The notes under the pieces were generated by a model. It made no database searches. It saw only the letters and a program-made list of their open reading frames with translations, and was not told the origin of the DNA. From positions 28,613-92,612 of the forward strand of contig JAJPJS010000002.1 of NCBI GenBank assembly GCA_021324115.1: DNA of 64,000 nucleotides. The letters run 5' to 3'. The translations under genes were made by a program, and so were the position numbers. This DNA is from Nitrososphaerota archaeon (GTDB lineage Archaea; Thermoproteota; Nitrososphaeria; Conexivisphaerales; DTJL01). Position 1 is the stretch's first letter; the number at the start of each line of letters is the position of its first letter. Shown one piece after another: positions 1 to 8,194 of the stretch.

Positions 1-66
1 TTAGTAGTTTACAATGGGGATATCGTCAACCCCTCGATAAGTTCAGCCATGGAGAAACCAAATTGA
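1..66 (+). CDS. pntAA: NAD(P) transhydrogenase subunit alpha part 1, C-terminal end (partial)
   Basis: Frame 1 is open from the window edge to a TGA at 64-66 and gives the last 21 residues of a protein (LVVYNGDIVNPS...). The stop overlaps the TTG start of the next gene by 4 bp (TTGA). Since the next two genes are the membrane alpha-2 and beta subunits of proton-translocating transhydrogenase, this tail is inferred to be the soluble NAD-binding dI subunit. Too little is present to recognise it by sequence alone, so the call rests on operon position and the translational overlap. Confidence 0.6.
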   Translation, partial: LVVYNGDIVNPSISSAMEKPN

Positions 67-368
67 CAAGTCTGATACAGCAAGACTTGGCTATCAATTT
101 GCTGATATTCGTGCTCGCCACGTTTCTTGGAATTGAGCTTATCCGGCATGTCTCAAGGTTGCTACATACACCTTTGATGGCTTTGACAAACGCAATCTCG
201 TCAGTTTCAATAATCGCAGCTTTGATAGTGATGTCTGAATCTGATAACAGATTAATTTTGATTCTTGTCACGATAGCTGTTGGCCTTGCGTTCACAAACA
301 TCGTCAGCGGGTTCATGATCACTGAGCGGATTCTTAGGATGTTCAGGCGGCACCAGGATAAAAATTGA
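63..368 (+). CDS. pntAB: NAD(P) transhydrogenase subunit alpha part 2 (membrane dII-alpha)
   Basis: Small membrane subunit of the proton-translocating NAD(P)+ transhydrogenase. The 101-residue protein has three to four hydrophobic helices and the family signature TPLMALTNAISSVSIIAAL (about residues 38-56), where the related bacterial proteins read TPLMSVTNAISG. The TTG start at 63 overlaps the stop of the upstream gene, and its own TGA overlaps the TTG start of pntB by 4 bp, so the three cistrons are probably translationally coupled. The complex uses proton-motive force to move hydride from NADH to NADP+, supplying NADPH for biosynthesis. Confidence 0.9.
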   Translation: MTSLIQQDLAINLLIFVLATFLGIELIRHVSRLLHTPLMALTNAISSVSIIAALIVMSESDNRLILILVTIAVGLAFTNIVSGFMITERILRMFRRHQDKN

Positions 369-1747
369 GCCAAGATTTTGTTCAGTACCTGTATATTGCT
401 TCAATCCTACTGTTCGCTCTTTCTCTGAAGTGGATGAGTGGAGTATCGACTTCGCGTCGAGGCAATTGGTCAGCTATTTTGGGAATAGTCATTGCGATTC
501 TGGCTACGTTATTTGCTTTTCAGATTCAGAGAATTGACCTGCTCGTACTGGCCATTGTCGCAGGTAGTGTCGTGGGAGCGCCAATAGGTCTTAAGGTTTC
601 GATGACTGCTGTACCTCAACGAACTGCCGTTTCCCATGCGTTTGGGTCCTTGGCGGTTGCCCTAGTTGGAGTTTCCGAATTCCTTCAAAGAGGTCAAAGT
701 ATTGATTCGGTGACTGTAGCTGTACTAAGTGCTGAGATGATACTCGGGTTTCTCACATTTATTGGAAGCTGCATCGCATTCGCCAAGTTGCAAGGTCTGA
801 TATCAGGAAGGCCAACCGTTTACCGTGGACATAACATAGTTAGTCTTTCAATTCTGGCGGCGGCGATAGCCACAGCTGCCTTTCTTGTTCTATATCCGTC
901 CATGGAGATCTTGCTCTTTTTGATGATAGGCTTCGCATTGATATTCGGATTTTTACTTGTTATGGGGATTGGAGGTGCAGATATGCCTACCGTGATAGCT
1001 ATACTGAATTCTTATGCGGGTCTATCTGCGGCCGCTCTCGGCTTCATACTAGACAATAGACTGTTGATAGTAGCCGGCGCACTTGATGGTTCTTCGGGTC
1101 TAATTTTGGCTATGATCATGAGCCAAGCCATGAACAGGTCATTCCTGAATGTCTTGTTTGGTGGAGTTGGGGCCAAGAAGACGGATGTTGAATATAAAGG
1201 AGGACAGGAGCGTACGGCACAAACTTATGCCATTGAAGATGTTGCTACGGTGCTATCTTCTGCCAAGAGTGTTATAATAGTTCCTGGCTACGGAATGGCG
1301 GTAGCACAAGCGCAGCATGTCGTCAAAGAATTATCAGATGTTTTACTTGAAAGGGGTTGTAATGTCAAATTTGCGATTCATCCCGTTGCGGGTCGTATGC
1401 CAGGCCACATGAATGTTTTATTGGCAGAAGCCAACGTCCCATACGACCAGCTTTGGGAAATGGAGAGAATCAATTCTTTGTTCCGGGAAACCGATGTTGC
1501 AGTTGTCGTTGGAGCCAATGATGTCACGAATCCAGCTGCGAGAACTAGGCCTAATTCTCCCTTATATGGCATGCCAATTCTTGATGTCGATAAAGCCAAA
1601 TCAATAGTTTTTATAAAAAGATCGTTTGGTCCAGGTTTTGCTGGTGTGGAAAACGACCTATTTTACCTACCAAATACCATGATGGTTCTTGGCGATGCCA
1701 AGAATGTACTTACGGAACTCATCGCAAGTCTAAGGAGTATGAAATAG
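365..1747 (+). CDS. pntB: NAD(P) transhydrogenase subunit beta
   Basis: 460 residues, normal family length. The N-terminal roughly 265 residues contain eight to nine hydrophobic helices (dII-beta); the C-terminal part from about residue 285 is the NADP(H)-binding dIII domain with VPGYGMAVAQAQH, VVVGANDVTNPAA and KRSFGPGFAGVENDLFY, all strongly conserved in PntB. It forms the proton channel together with PntAB and exchanges hydride with the soluble alpha-1 subunit. Last gene of the pntAA-AB-B operon; the next gene (PCNA) starts 50 bp later. The split alpha subunit (three-gene form) is common in archaea and many bacteria. Confidence 0.95.
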   Translation: MSQDFVQYLYIASILLFALSLKWMSGVSTSRRGNWSAILGIVIAILATLFAFQIQRIDLLVLAIVAGSVVGAPIGLKVSMTAVPQRTAVSHAFGSLAVALVGVSEFLQRGQSIDSVTVAVLSAEMILGFLTFIGSCIAFAKLQGLISGRPTVYRGHNIVSLSILAAAIATAAFLVLYPSMEILLFLMIGFALIFGFLLVMGIGGADMPTVIAILNSYAGLSAAALGFILDNRLLIVAGALDGSSGLILAMIMSQAMNRSFLNVLFGGVGAKKTDVEYKGGQERTAQTYAIEDVATVLSSAKSVIIVPGYGMAVAQAQHVVKELSDVLLERGCNVKFAIHPVAGRMPGHMNVLLAEANVPYDQLWEMERINSLFRETDVAVVVGANDVTNPAARTRPNSPLYGMPILDVDKAKSIVFIKRSFGPGFAGVENDLFYLPNTMMVLGDAKNVLTELIASLRSMK

Positions 1748-1797
1748 AAAAACTGCATGGCCTTAAATCCTATCGGTAACTACATGTACGATTAGAT

Positions 1798-2637
1798 TTG
1801 GTCGAGGTGGGAATGTCGGAGGATATCAATCAAGATCTGACAACCGATATAAAGGTCATACCTACCTTCAGTTTTAACCTGGGTCATAGATCAGAACTCT
1901 TCCTGCGTCTACTTAAAACCCTGAAATATTTTTCCCGCGACTTCGTTTTAATAATGAAACCTGAATCTATGGAATCTCGCGTGCTGGATGAGAGTCATGT
2001 GTCAATGCTTAATTTTGTTCTTGAAAAAACTGCGTTTGAGACATATTCTATTGAGGGTGGGCAATTTTGTGCCTGTCTTGACGTTGATGAAGTATATTCC
2101 AAACTTTCGCGCGGTTTAAGATCAAACAAACGAGTTCAGATCATTTTCAAGCCAAATGAGCAAGAAGGCGATCTCTGCATGAATTTTGAAGGAAATAGAC
2201 TAATGGAATATACAATGAAGTTTCAAATTGAAAGTGCTTCGCCTCCTGATATTCCGAAGGTGGATTTTAAATCGAAGCTAAGAATGAATGCTTCGTTACT
2301 GAGAGATACTTTAGAGGATATAAGAATAGTTTCTGATAAGGTGAAACTCATTTCAAGTCAGGATGGCCTCGAATTTGTTGCAAGCTCCGATAATGATAGT
2401 GCAAAAAGTGTCATATTGTCTGGATCATATCAAACCTACGACTTTACAGGTGAAGCTAACTGTGAAGCAGAATACGATATTAATAGAATCATAACATTTC
2501 TAGATTCGATGAAGCCGGCTGTCATAGACCTGGAGTTCGGCAATCAGGCGCCGCTAAGAATTCATGAGGAGTTCAGGAGTGGAAGCTATAATTTCGGTTA
2601 TGTAGCTATGTACTTGGCTCCTATGGTCAATGAATAA
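1798..2637 (+). CDS. pcn: DNA polymerase sliding clamp (PCNA)
   Basis: Homotrimeric ring clamp that tethers polymerase, FEN1 and ligase to DNA. Recognisable PCNA motifs include ESRVLDESHVSMLNFVL (about residues 58-74, cf. ..RAMDPSHVAMVDL.. in the family), an interdomain-type segment near 150 and a C-terminal GYVAMYLAPMV, matching the usual ..Y.LAP.. end. At 279 residues (from TTG 1798) it is about 30 longer than typical archaeal PCNA; an ATG at 1813 would shorten it by five, so an N-terminal extension of about 20 residues before the first strand remains either way. It is relatively divergent but intact. Confidence 0.85.
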   Translation: MVEVGMSEDINQDLTTDIKVIPTFSFNLGHRSELFLRLLKTLKYFSRDFVLIMKPESMESRVLDESHVSMLNFVLEKTAFETYSIEGGQFCACLDVDEVYSKLSRGLRSNKRVQIIFKPNEQEGDLCMNFEGNRLMEYTMKFQIESASPPDIPKVDFKSKLRMNASLLRDTLEDIRIVSDKVKLISSQDGLEFVASSDNDSAKSVILSGSYQTYDFTGEANCEAEYDINRIITFLDSMKPAVIDLEFGNQAPLRIHEEFRSGSYNFGYVAMYLAPMVNE

Positions 2638-2677
2638 TTTTCAATTCACTCATGTTAGCTTTATCTATACGTGATAT

Positions 2678-2917
2678 ATGAAATCTGGACGGTCAATGTC
2701 AAAAACCGGCGAGACCTTATTGGCCCTAGGTATAGTACTTCTAATATCAGGAATCATTTTTGCTCTGCAAGGCTATGGACTAGTCGGTGGTTCGTTTATG
2801 AGCGGAAATCCCTTCTGGTTATATGCTGGTACAGGTATAGCATTATTCGGTTTGGCGGTCGCTGCATTAGGCTACATTATGGGTATGAACCTCCCAGTCA
2901 AAGAGAAAAAACAATAA
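2678..2917 (+). CDS. Small two-helix membrane protein
   Basis: 79 residues with a short basic N-terminus, a hydrophobic helix (about 13-31), a glycine-rich linker containing QGYGLVGGSFMSGN, a second helix (about 48-69) and a short charged C-terminus. The linker pattern resembles a family of uncharacterised small membrane proteins seen in archaea and actinobacteria, but no function is known to me. ATG at 2678 is preferred; a second ATG at 2696 is possible. The longer overlapping ORF 2671..3036 in another frame is considered a shadow. Confidence 0.65.
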   Translation: MKSGRSMSKTGETLLALGIVLLISGIIFALQGYGLVGGSFMSGNPFWLYAGTGIALFGLAVAALGYIMGMNLPVKEKKQ

Positions 2918-3235
2918 TTTGCCTTAACCGTAAAGACCATTGCGACGAAGTTCTGAAATTCGATGGTGGATGCGATAATCTATCTATGCAATTTATTCTT
3001 GTTATGCTGGATTCTATACCATTAATGACTGCTTAATCCAATGAAACCTTGATCTGTTTTTGTCTTATTTGCGAGAGATTTTATTTTTGAACGGAATACT
3101 ATTGAGGTTGTCCCGCACAACGCTGTTTTATGGATCGACTCCTTCGGGATTGAAGCATTAAAGCCTTGCATCATCAAAGTAATTCCTTAGGTATTATGGC
3201 AAACAAGTTAAACCTCTTTCTCTTGCGCGGTTGAT
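2918..3235. other. Intergenic region, no gene seen
   Basis: About 320 bp between the small membrane protein and the monooxygenase. The overlapping reading frames are short and unlike any family I know. An AT-rich stretch about 30 bp before the ATG at 3236 could be a promoter. Nothing else is supported. Confidence 0.5.
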
Positions 3236-4141
3236 ATGGATAAACCAAAGTTTGGGGTGCATATAGGAATACAGGAAGAGACCAAAGTGGACGATATTCT
3301 GTCTTTAGCTGAATTCATAGAGAATAGAGGCTTTGATGCCGTGTTTGTTTCGGATAGCTTCTCCACCTATCATGAACCATTAGCCACTTTGGCCATGCTC
3401 GCAACGGGCTCGAAAAAACTATCCTTGGGTACATGTGTGTATATCCTTCCCCAAAGGCATCCGCTTTTGGTGGCTAAACAGACAGCTTTCATCCAACGGA
3501 TTTCAGGAGGAAGGTTGATTTTGGGGATTGGAGTAGGTTGGAGAGACAATGAATTTGAAGCATTAGGTGTGCCATATAATAAAAGAGGGCTGGTTACTGA
3601 TGAGGCTGTAAACATTCTTAAGATGGCGTGGGATAAAGGATATGTAGATTTCTCAGGTACGTGGTTCAAGATTCACGAGATAGAAATCAACACCAAAGTT
3701 CACACTCGACCCAAATTATGGATAGGGGGTAACACGAGTCGTGCGTTGACGCGAGCGGTCAAAATGGGTGATGGTTGGGTCCCAACAGATTTTGCCGTAT
3801 CAGATTATGGTACGTTTTCCTCAAGTTTGACGTCGGGGCTTAAGAAATATGAACGAGATGTAAATGATTTTGTTGTTGCTTCACATTTAATGCTTCTGAC
3901 GTCCAACGATGATACGAAAACAAAACTTATGGCAGATAGAATTGCTACTCAATTTGGGTCAACTCCCGAGGAAATGAAAGAATGGGCTCTTGTGGGAACA
4001 CCTTCTGAGCTGGTTGACAAAATAGTCCAGTATCAAAACGTGGGTGTCACTTACCATGTCTTATCTGTCTGGGGTTTACCCATGGATCAGGTCAAGGAGG
4101 TATTGGATGTATTCGCCTCCAAAGTAATTGAAAGTTTGTAG
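3236..4141 (+). CDS. LLM-class (luciferase-like) F420/flavin-dependent oxidoreductase
   Basis: 301 residues, a TIM-barrel of the bacterial luciferase superfamily. Diagnostic elements: AEFIENRGFDAVFVSDS near residues 26-42, ...HPLLVAKQTAFIQRISGGRLILGIGVGWRDNEFEALG (about 77-113, the GVGW...E..A.G signature of TIGR03619-type F420-dependent enzymes), and the later KLWIGGN, in which the glycines contact the cofactor phosphate. The likely coenzyme in an archaeon is F420, although FMN is possible; the substrate cannot be inferred. Monocistronic; no cofactor gene is adjacent. Confidence 0.85.
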   Translation: MDKPKFGVHIGIQEETKVDDILSLAEFIENRGFDAVFVSDSFSTYHEPLATLAMLATGSKKLSLGTCVYILPQRHPLLVAKQTAFIQRISGGRLILGIGVGWRDNEFEALGVPYNKRGLVTDEAVNILKMAWDKGYVDFSGTWFKIHEIEINTKVHTRPKLWIGGNTSRALTRAVKMGDGWVPTDFAVSDYGTFSSSLTSGLKKYERDVNDFVVASHLMLLTSNDDTKTKLMADRIATQFGSTPEEMKEWALVGTPSELVDKIVQYQNVGVTYHVLSVWGLPMDQVKEVLDVFASKVIESL

Positions 4142-4258
4142 TTTTCTCCTGTGGCATTCTATAGGCATCCCTGTTGGAATGCAAATTTTGCTTGTAATGC
4201 AATAGCCCGGATTGCTTGCAACCAGAAGGAGAAATGTTTAGGCTTCCAGTTCTGTCGT

Positions 4259-5230
4259 TCACAGATCCAGTACGACGCCTGGGATTTTGGGGAATGGTTG
4301 TACTCGTTCTATGTTTTTCGCGTCGCAAAGCCAAGTAACAAGTCTCTCGATTCCTATTCCAGCACCAGCCGAAGGAGCCAGCTTACCTTCTTTCGCTAAA
4401 TACAACAATTCCTTGTACAAGTCTACATTAACACCATCCCGTTTCATTTTGCGTATTATTTTTTCATATTCCCATTCCCTCTTTGCACCTGATAGAATCT
4501 CACCATACTTTGGTACGAAAAGATCGTAATTGTCCCATTTCCCTGTTTCAGTATCTTCGAAATCATAAAATTCGCGTGGAATGTTTCTCACCCAAACCGG
4601 CGTCTTGATTGATCTGATTATTTCATCCTCCCAATATTGGCCGTGCGACCTTTGGAGTTCTTGAGCATCAAATATGGGAAATCCTTTTTTGGGTAATTCT
4701 ATATGTTTAAGCAAACCATTATTCTTTGTGTCATCATAAAGGTCTCTTCTTACATCATGTATCAAATCCTGCAGCAATTTTTCTACCATCTTCTTGACGG
4801 TTTCGAAGTCACCATTCTGTATTTCAAAGTCTAGTTGGGTGAATTCATATGCATGCCAGCCGGTTTTCTGTCTTTCTCTCTTTTCGATTCGCACGTTTGG
4901 GGAGACGATGAATAGTTTAGGATGCAGTAATGAACAAAATACCATTTTATGAATTATCATGCTTGTTGTCATCCTCACTTGGTGGCCGTAGATTTCTGCT
5001 TCGATCCGTTTTTCGATTGAAGCGCCGGGGTCCGGCCACAATGGATCTGTCGATTTTGAGAGAATAACAGGTAGTGTCCAAACAAAACCTGATTCGATCA
5101 GTTTACTGACCAAAGAATTGAGGGTATAACTCAATACTTTAGTTGTCATCCTCTTATATGCTAATGACCGTCGGTCAAGCTCGATCAGGCTTTGCGCTTT
5201 GGACGGGAAAACTCCGATTTCAGTACTCAC
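4259..5230 (-). CDS. asnA: Archaeal asparagine synthetase A (AsnRS-derived)
   Basis: 323-residue class II aminoacyl-tRNA-synthetase catalytic core related to AsnRS/AspRS but without the N-terminal OB anticodon-binding domain. Motif 2 is visible as VRIEKRERQKTGWHAYEFTQLDFEIQ (about residues 116-141) and motif 3 as GAGIGIERLVTW near the C-terminus. This architecture is that of archaeal asparagine synthetase A (described for Pyrococcus), which adenylates aspartate and uses ammonia to make free asparagine. Divergently transcribed from an Lrp/AsnC regulator 105 bp away, an arrangement that parallels the bacterial asnA-asnC pair and supports the assignment. Confidence 0.85.
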   Translation of the reverse strand: MSTEIGVFPSKAQSLIELDRRSLAYKRMTTKVLSYTLNSLVSKLIESGFVWTLPVILSKSTDPLWPDPGASIEKRIEAEIYGHQVRMTTSMIIHKMVFCSLLHPKLFIVSPNVRIEKRERQKTGWHAYEFTQLDFEIQNGDFETVKKMVEKLLQDLIHDVRRDLYDDTKNNGLLKHIELPKKGFPIFDAQELQRSHGQYWEDEIIRSIKTPVWVRNIPREFYDFEDTETGKWDNYDLFVPKYGEILSGAKREWEYEKIIRKMKRDGVNVDLYKELLYLAKEGKLAPSAGAGIGIERLVTWLCDAKNIERVQPFPKIPGVVLDL

Positions 5231-5303
5231 ACAAAAACAGAATCAAGCAATGATTAAAAGCATTATGCCCGATTATCCGGCAAATTGCTATCATATAGCT
5301 AAA

Positions 5304-5312
5304 CTTTATATC
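5304..5312 (+). promoter_or_regulatory. Probable TATA box for the Lrp-family gene
   Basis: CTTTATATC lies 24-32 bp before the ATG at 5336 in the divergent intergenic region, a spacing that predicts a leaderless or near-leaderless transcript. The same 105-bp region must also contain the asnA promoter and is a natural binding site for the regulator. Confidence 0.5.
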
Positions 5313-5335
5313 TATTCTTAGCAATATGCCAGGAC

Positions 5336-5773
5336 ATGGACGAAAAGGATGTCTCAATACTAGAAATGCTGTTACAAGATAGCAGAATCAATGTTACGAA
5401 TATGTCTCAACAATTGGGGATACCAAGAGCCACCATCCAAGACAGAATCAAAAGAATGGTCAAGAAAGGAATCATCAAGAAATTCACGATAAAACCTGAT
5501 TATGGCAAACTCGGTTTGAATGTTACCTCTTATGTGTTTATTGCTTTTGCAGGAAATGTGGAAGTCTCTCAACGATCTTTAGCATATGATATTGCCAAGA
5601 TACCAGGAGTTTATGAAGTCTCCGTAATATCAGGAGAATGGGACATACTGTTGAAGATACGAACTGCAACCGTGGAAGAAGTTGGGACTTTGGTCATTGA
5701 TAGATTAAGAAGCATGCGCGGAATCCTTAAAACAGAAACGTGCGTAAGCTTTCAAACCATAAAGGAAGAATAA
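5336..5773 (+). CDS. Lrp/AsnC family transcriptional regulator
   Basis: 145 residues: N-terminal helix-turn-helix (DSRINVTNMSQQLGIPRATIQDRIKRMVKKGIIKKF, about 15-50) followed by a RAM ligand-binding domain (about 65-140) with the GVYEV..ISGEWDILLKI core. Full family length. It faces asnA across a short intergenic region, so amino-acid-responsive control of asparagine synthesis (and autoregulation) is the reasonable inference; the ligand is not determined by the sequence. Confidence 0.9.
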   Translation: MDEKDVSILEMLLQDSRINVTNMSQQLGIPRATIQDRIKRMVKKGIIKKFTIKPDYGKLGLNVTSYVFIAFAGNVEVSQRSLAYDIAKIPGVYEVSVISGEWDILLKIRTATVEEVGTLVIDRLRSMRGILKTETCVSFQTIKEE

Positions 5774-5848
5774 AAACTACCGTTTTTGTATCGATAAGCT
5801 GTAAATTTTAGAGTGCGCCCTTTATACCGGCGTTTGTAAGTCATATGC

Positions 5849-7168
5849 ATGAATTCACGAAGAAGGGTTCTGATTTTGGGGGCGGCGGGCCGTGACTTTC
5901 ATAATTTCAATGTATTCTTCAGGAATAACGAAGAATATGAAGTTGTAGCCTTTACGGCCACTCAGATTCCATATATCACCAACAGAGTCTATCCAGCCTC
6001 GCTAGCCGGTCACCTTTATCCACATGGAATACCAATCTTCCCTGAAGATCAGCTAGAGAATCTGATCGAAAAACATGATATCAATGATGTGTTCTTCTCA
6101 TACAGCGATGTATCGTATGAGTATGTAATGCGATTAGGTGCAATCGCGATGGCCAAAGGAGCTTCCTATCACTTTATGGGTCCAAAAGATACCATGTTGC
6201 GCTCCTCGAAACCTGTAATCGCAGTGGTGGGGGGAAGGACAGGCGTCGGTAAAAGCACGATATCGAGATTTGTATTTTCTACACTCAAATCTGCAGGTTG
6301 GAATCCTTCTATAGTAAGGCATCCAATGCCGTATGGTTCCTTTGATAGAGAAGTAGAAAGATACGAAACAGTGGAAGATGTACTGAACTCTGGCATAACT
6401 GTTGAAGAGATGGAAGAATATATCCAACATGTCGAAAATGGAGGGGTTGTTTTTTCAGGAGTCGATTATGAAAAGATACTCAAAAGTGCGGAAAGGGAAG
6501 GTGATATAATAATATGGGATGGAGGCAATAATGATATGTCATTCTTTAAGCCAGATTACACCATAACTGTCCTGGATCCTTTGCGTCCGGGCGATGAAGC
6601 GTATTACTATCCAGGTGAGATTAACGTAAAGGCTGCCGACGTTATAGTCATAAACAAGGTTAATGTCGCGAATAAAGAAGATGTTGACAAAGTTGTTAAG
6701 AATGCAATGAAACTGAATCCAACAGCCTCTATATCTTTGGTCGAGTCAATTGAATCATTAGATAAACCAGAACTCGTCAAAGACAAGAATGTTCTTGTCA
6801 TAGAAGATGGACCTTCTGTAACTCATGGTGGACTTAAGGATGGTGTGGGTGCTCGTGCTGCTATGTTGTTTGGAGGCAAGCTGGTAGACCCGCGTCCTTA
6901 TGTCGTAGGCTCCATCAAAGACTCATACTCGAAATTTACCCAAATGGGGTCTGTAATGCCTGCATTGGGATATAGCAAACAGCAACTTCATGACCTCGAA
7001 GTTTCGATAAACAGTGTTCCTTGCGATGCCATAGTATTGGGTACTCCCGTGAATCTCTCTCGAATTCTTTCTATAGAAAAGCCTGTAACCCGTGTAAGAT
7101 TCAACGCTAAAGAGACAGGGGCGACAAGTCTCAGCAAGCTGATATTAGCACGCTTTCAACATAGATAG
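5849..7168 (+). CDS. cpgS: Cyclic 2,3-diphosphoglycerate synthetase family protein
   Basis: 439-residue member of the COG2403 predicted GTPase/cDPG synthetase family. N-terminal Rossmann-like part begins VLILGAAGRDFHNFNVFFR; a P-loop GGRTGVGKST is at about residues 129-138, followed by IIIWDGGNNDMSFF and VIVINKVN, all conserved in this family. The characterised enzyme (Methanothermus) makes cyclic 2,3-diphosphoglycerate, an osmolyte and thermoprotectant, from 2,3-DPG with ATP. Many non-thermophilic archaea and bacteria carry homologues of unproven function, so the reaction is a family-level inference. Confidence 0.8.
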   Translation: MNSRRRVLILGAAGRDFHNFNVFFRNNEEYEVVAFTATQIPYITNRVYPASLAGHLYPHGIPIFPEDQLENLIEKHDINDVFFSYSDVSYEYVMRLGAIAMAKGASYHFMGPKDTMLRSSKPVIAVVGGRTGVGKSTISRFVFSTLKSAGWNPSIVRHPMPYGSFDREVERYETVEDVLNSGITVEEMEEYIQHVENGGVVFSGVDYEKILKSAEREGDIIIWDGGNNDMSFFKPDYTITVLDPLRPGDEAYYYPGEINVKAADVIVINKVNVANKEDVDKVVKNAMKLNPTASISLVESIESLDKPELVKDKNVLVIEDGPSVTHGGLKDGVGARAAMLFGGKLVDPRPYVVGSIKDSYSKFTQMGSVMPALGYSKQQLHDLEVSINSVPCDAIVLGTPVNLSRILSIEKPVTRVRFNAKETGATSLSKLILARFQHR

Positions 7169-7213
7169 ATGGATCTACAACGTATCCCCTTATGAAGTTA
7201 AAACGTGCTTCGG

Positions 7214-7642
7214 TTACAACTCTGTGTATTTCTTGTTCGACCCTTTTGACTTGTCGACAGGATATCTTATCTCATTTAATTTCATCTTTTCCAGAAAAGC
7301 CTCTGTCAGGTCCGTCCCTGTCATCTGAGAAAAACGCAGGATGAAGAAAAGAACGTCCGCTAATTCGTGTTTAATTTGGTTTGCCATCAGCTGGTTTCCT
7401 AGAATTTGTTTTACTTCTTTATCTGTCTTGAAACGAAAAATCGCCAACAATTCAGACCCCTCTGTTACTATGCCGATCGATAGATCCTTCGGGTTGTGAA
7501 ACTTTGCCCAGTCCCTTTTTGTGCTGAATTTATCTGCAACTTCTTTCAAAGCTTGAATCGTGGTCTTATCATCACTTGTTAAAACCAATTTTCTTGAGTG
7601 TTGTCTCTCGTTCTGGCCATATAAAGTGTTTTCATCCTGCAA
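7214..7642 (-). CDS. MazG-like nucleotide pyrophosphohydrolase (DCTPP1/RS21-C6 type)
   Basis: 142 residues with the all-alpha NTP pyrophosphatase fold: RDWAKFHNPKDLSIGIVTEGSELLAIFRF (about 44-72, the E..E motif) and HELADVLFFILRFSQMTGTDL (about 88-108, the E..D motif), ending KYPVDKSKGSNKKYTEL-like with the SSRKYTEL tail known from mammalian dCTP pyrophosphatase 1. The predicted role is hydrolysis of dCTP or modified/non-canonical dNTPs to the monophosphate, cleaning the nucleotide pool. The first 30 residues are weakly conserved and a downstream start is possible. Confidence 0.85.
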   Translation of the reverse strand: MQDENTLYGQNERQHSRKLVLTSDDKTTIQALKEVADKFSTKRDWAKFHNPKDLSIGIVTEGSELLAIFRFKTDKEVKQILGNQLMANQIKHELADVLFFILRFSQMTGTDLTEAFLEKMKLNEIRYPVDKSKGSNKKYTEL

Positions 7643-7807
7643 GGCAACCTACAAACGAATTGGGGGATACGGCCCCTTTTGATGACAAGTCATCCTCAAC
7701 TCAATACGATTCAAACGATTTAGCCTAATGTGACTGAACGATCAAAACCTGTTAATCTGGGAAAAGGCTAAATAGCATAGTTTAGGGGTCACTCAAAGTG
7801 GCTCTAA

Positions 7808-8125
7808 TTGGAATATGTGTACGCTGCGTTAATGCTTCATAAATTGGGGAAACCCGTAAATGAAGAGAGTCTGAAAAATGTGGTATCTGCGGCTGGTGCT
7901 CAACCTGATGATGTTAAGATAAAAGCTCTGGTTGCCGCTCTGAGCGAAGTGAACATAGACGAAGCTCTCAAGACTACGTTTACGATGCCGGTAGCTCCAG
8001 TTGCTGCTCCGTCAGCGACGGGCGCAGGTGCTGGTGAACAGAAGAAAGAAGAAAAGAAAGAAGAGAAAAAGGAAGAGAAGAAGGAAGAGGAAGCACTGGA
8101 AGGTTTAGCGGCGCTCTTCGGTTAA
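7808..8125 (+). CDS. rpl12: Ribosomal protein L12 (P1, archaeal stalk protein)
   Basis: 105 residues: helical dimerisation domain ([20 protein letters not shown]...), a hinge rich in Ala/Pro/Gly, a long Lys/Glu run ([12 protein letters not shown]...) and the conserved factor-binding end [14 protein letters not shown] start at 7808. Multiple L12 dimers bind P0 and recruit elongation factors. Unlike the common archaeal order L11-L1-P0-L12 in one operon, this gene stands alone on the + strand, convergent to P0, with its own promoter region. Confidence 0.97.
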   Translation: MEYVYAALMLHKLGKPVNEESLKNVVSAAGAQPDDVKIKALVAALSEVNIDEALKTTFTMPVAPVAAPSATGAGAGEQKKEEKKEEKKEEKKEEEALEGLAALFG

Positions 8126-8194
8126 ATCCTTCTGATGTATTATTACACTTCAAGTATTCATTACATTAAGGCATTAGCTTATGTAGTATCTTTC

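Noticed and set aside
2671-3036. 121-aa ORF overlapping the small membrane protein
   Set aside because: Out-of-frame shadow with a basic, low-plausibility sequence; the 79-aa frame has clear transmembrane structure.
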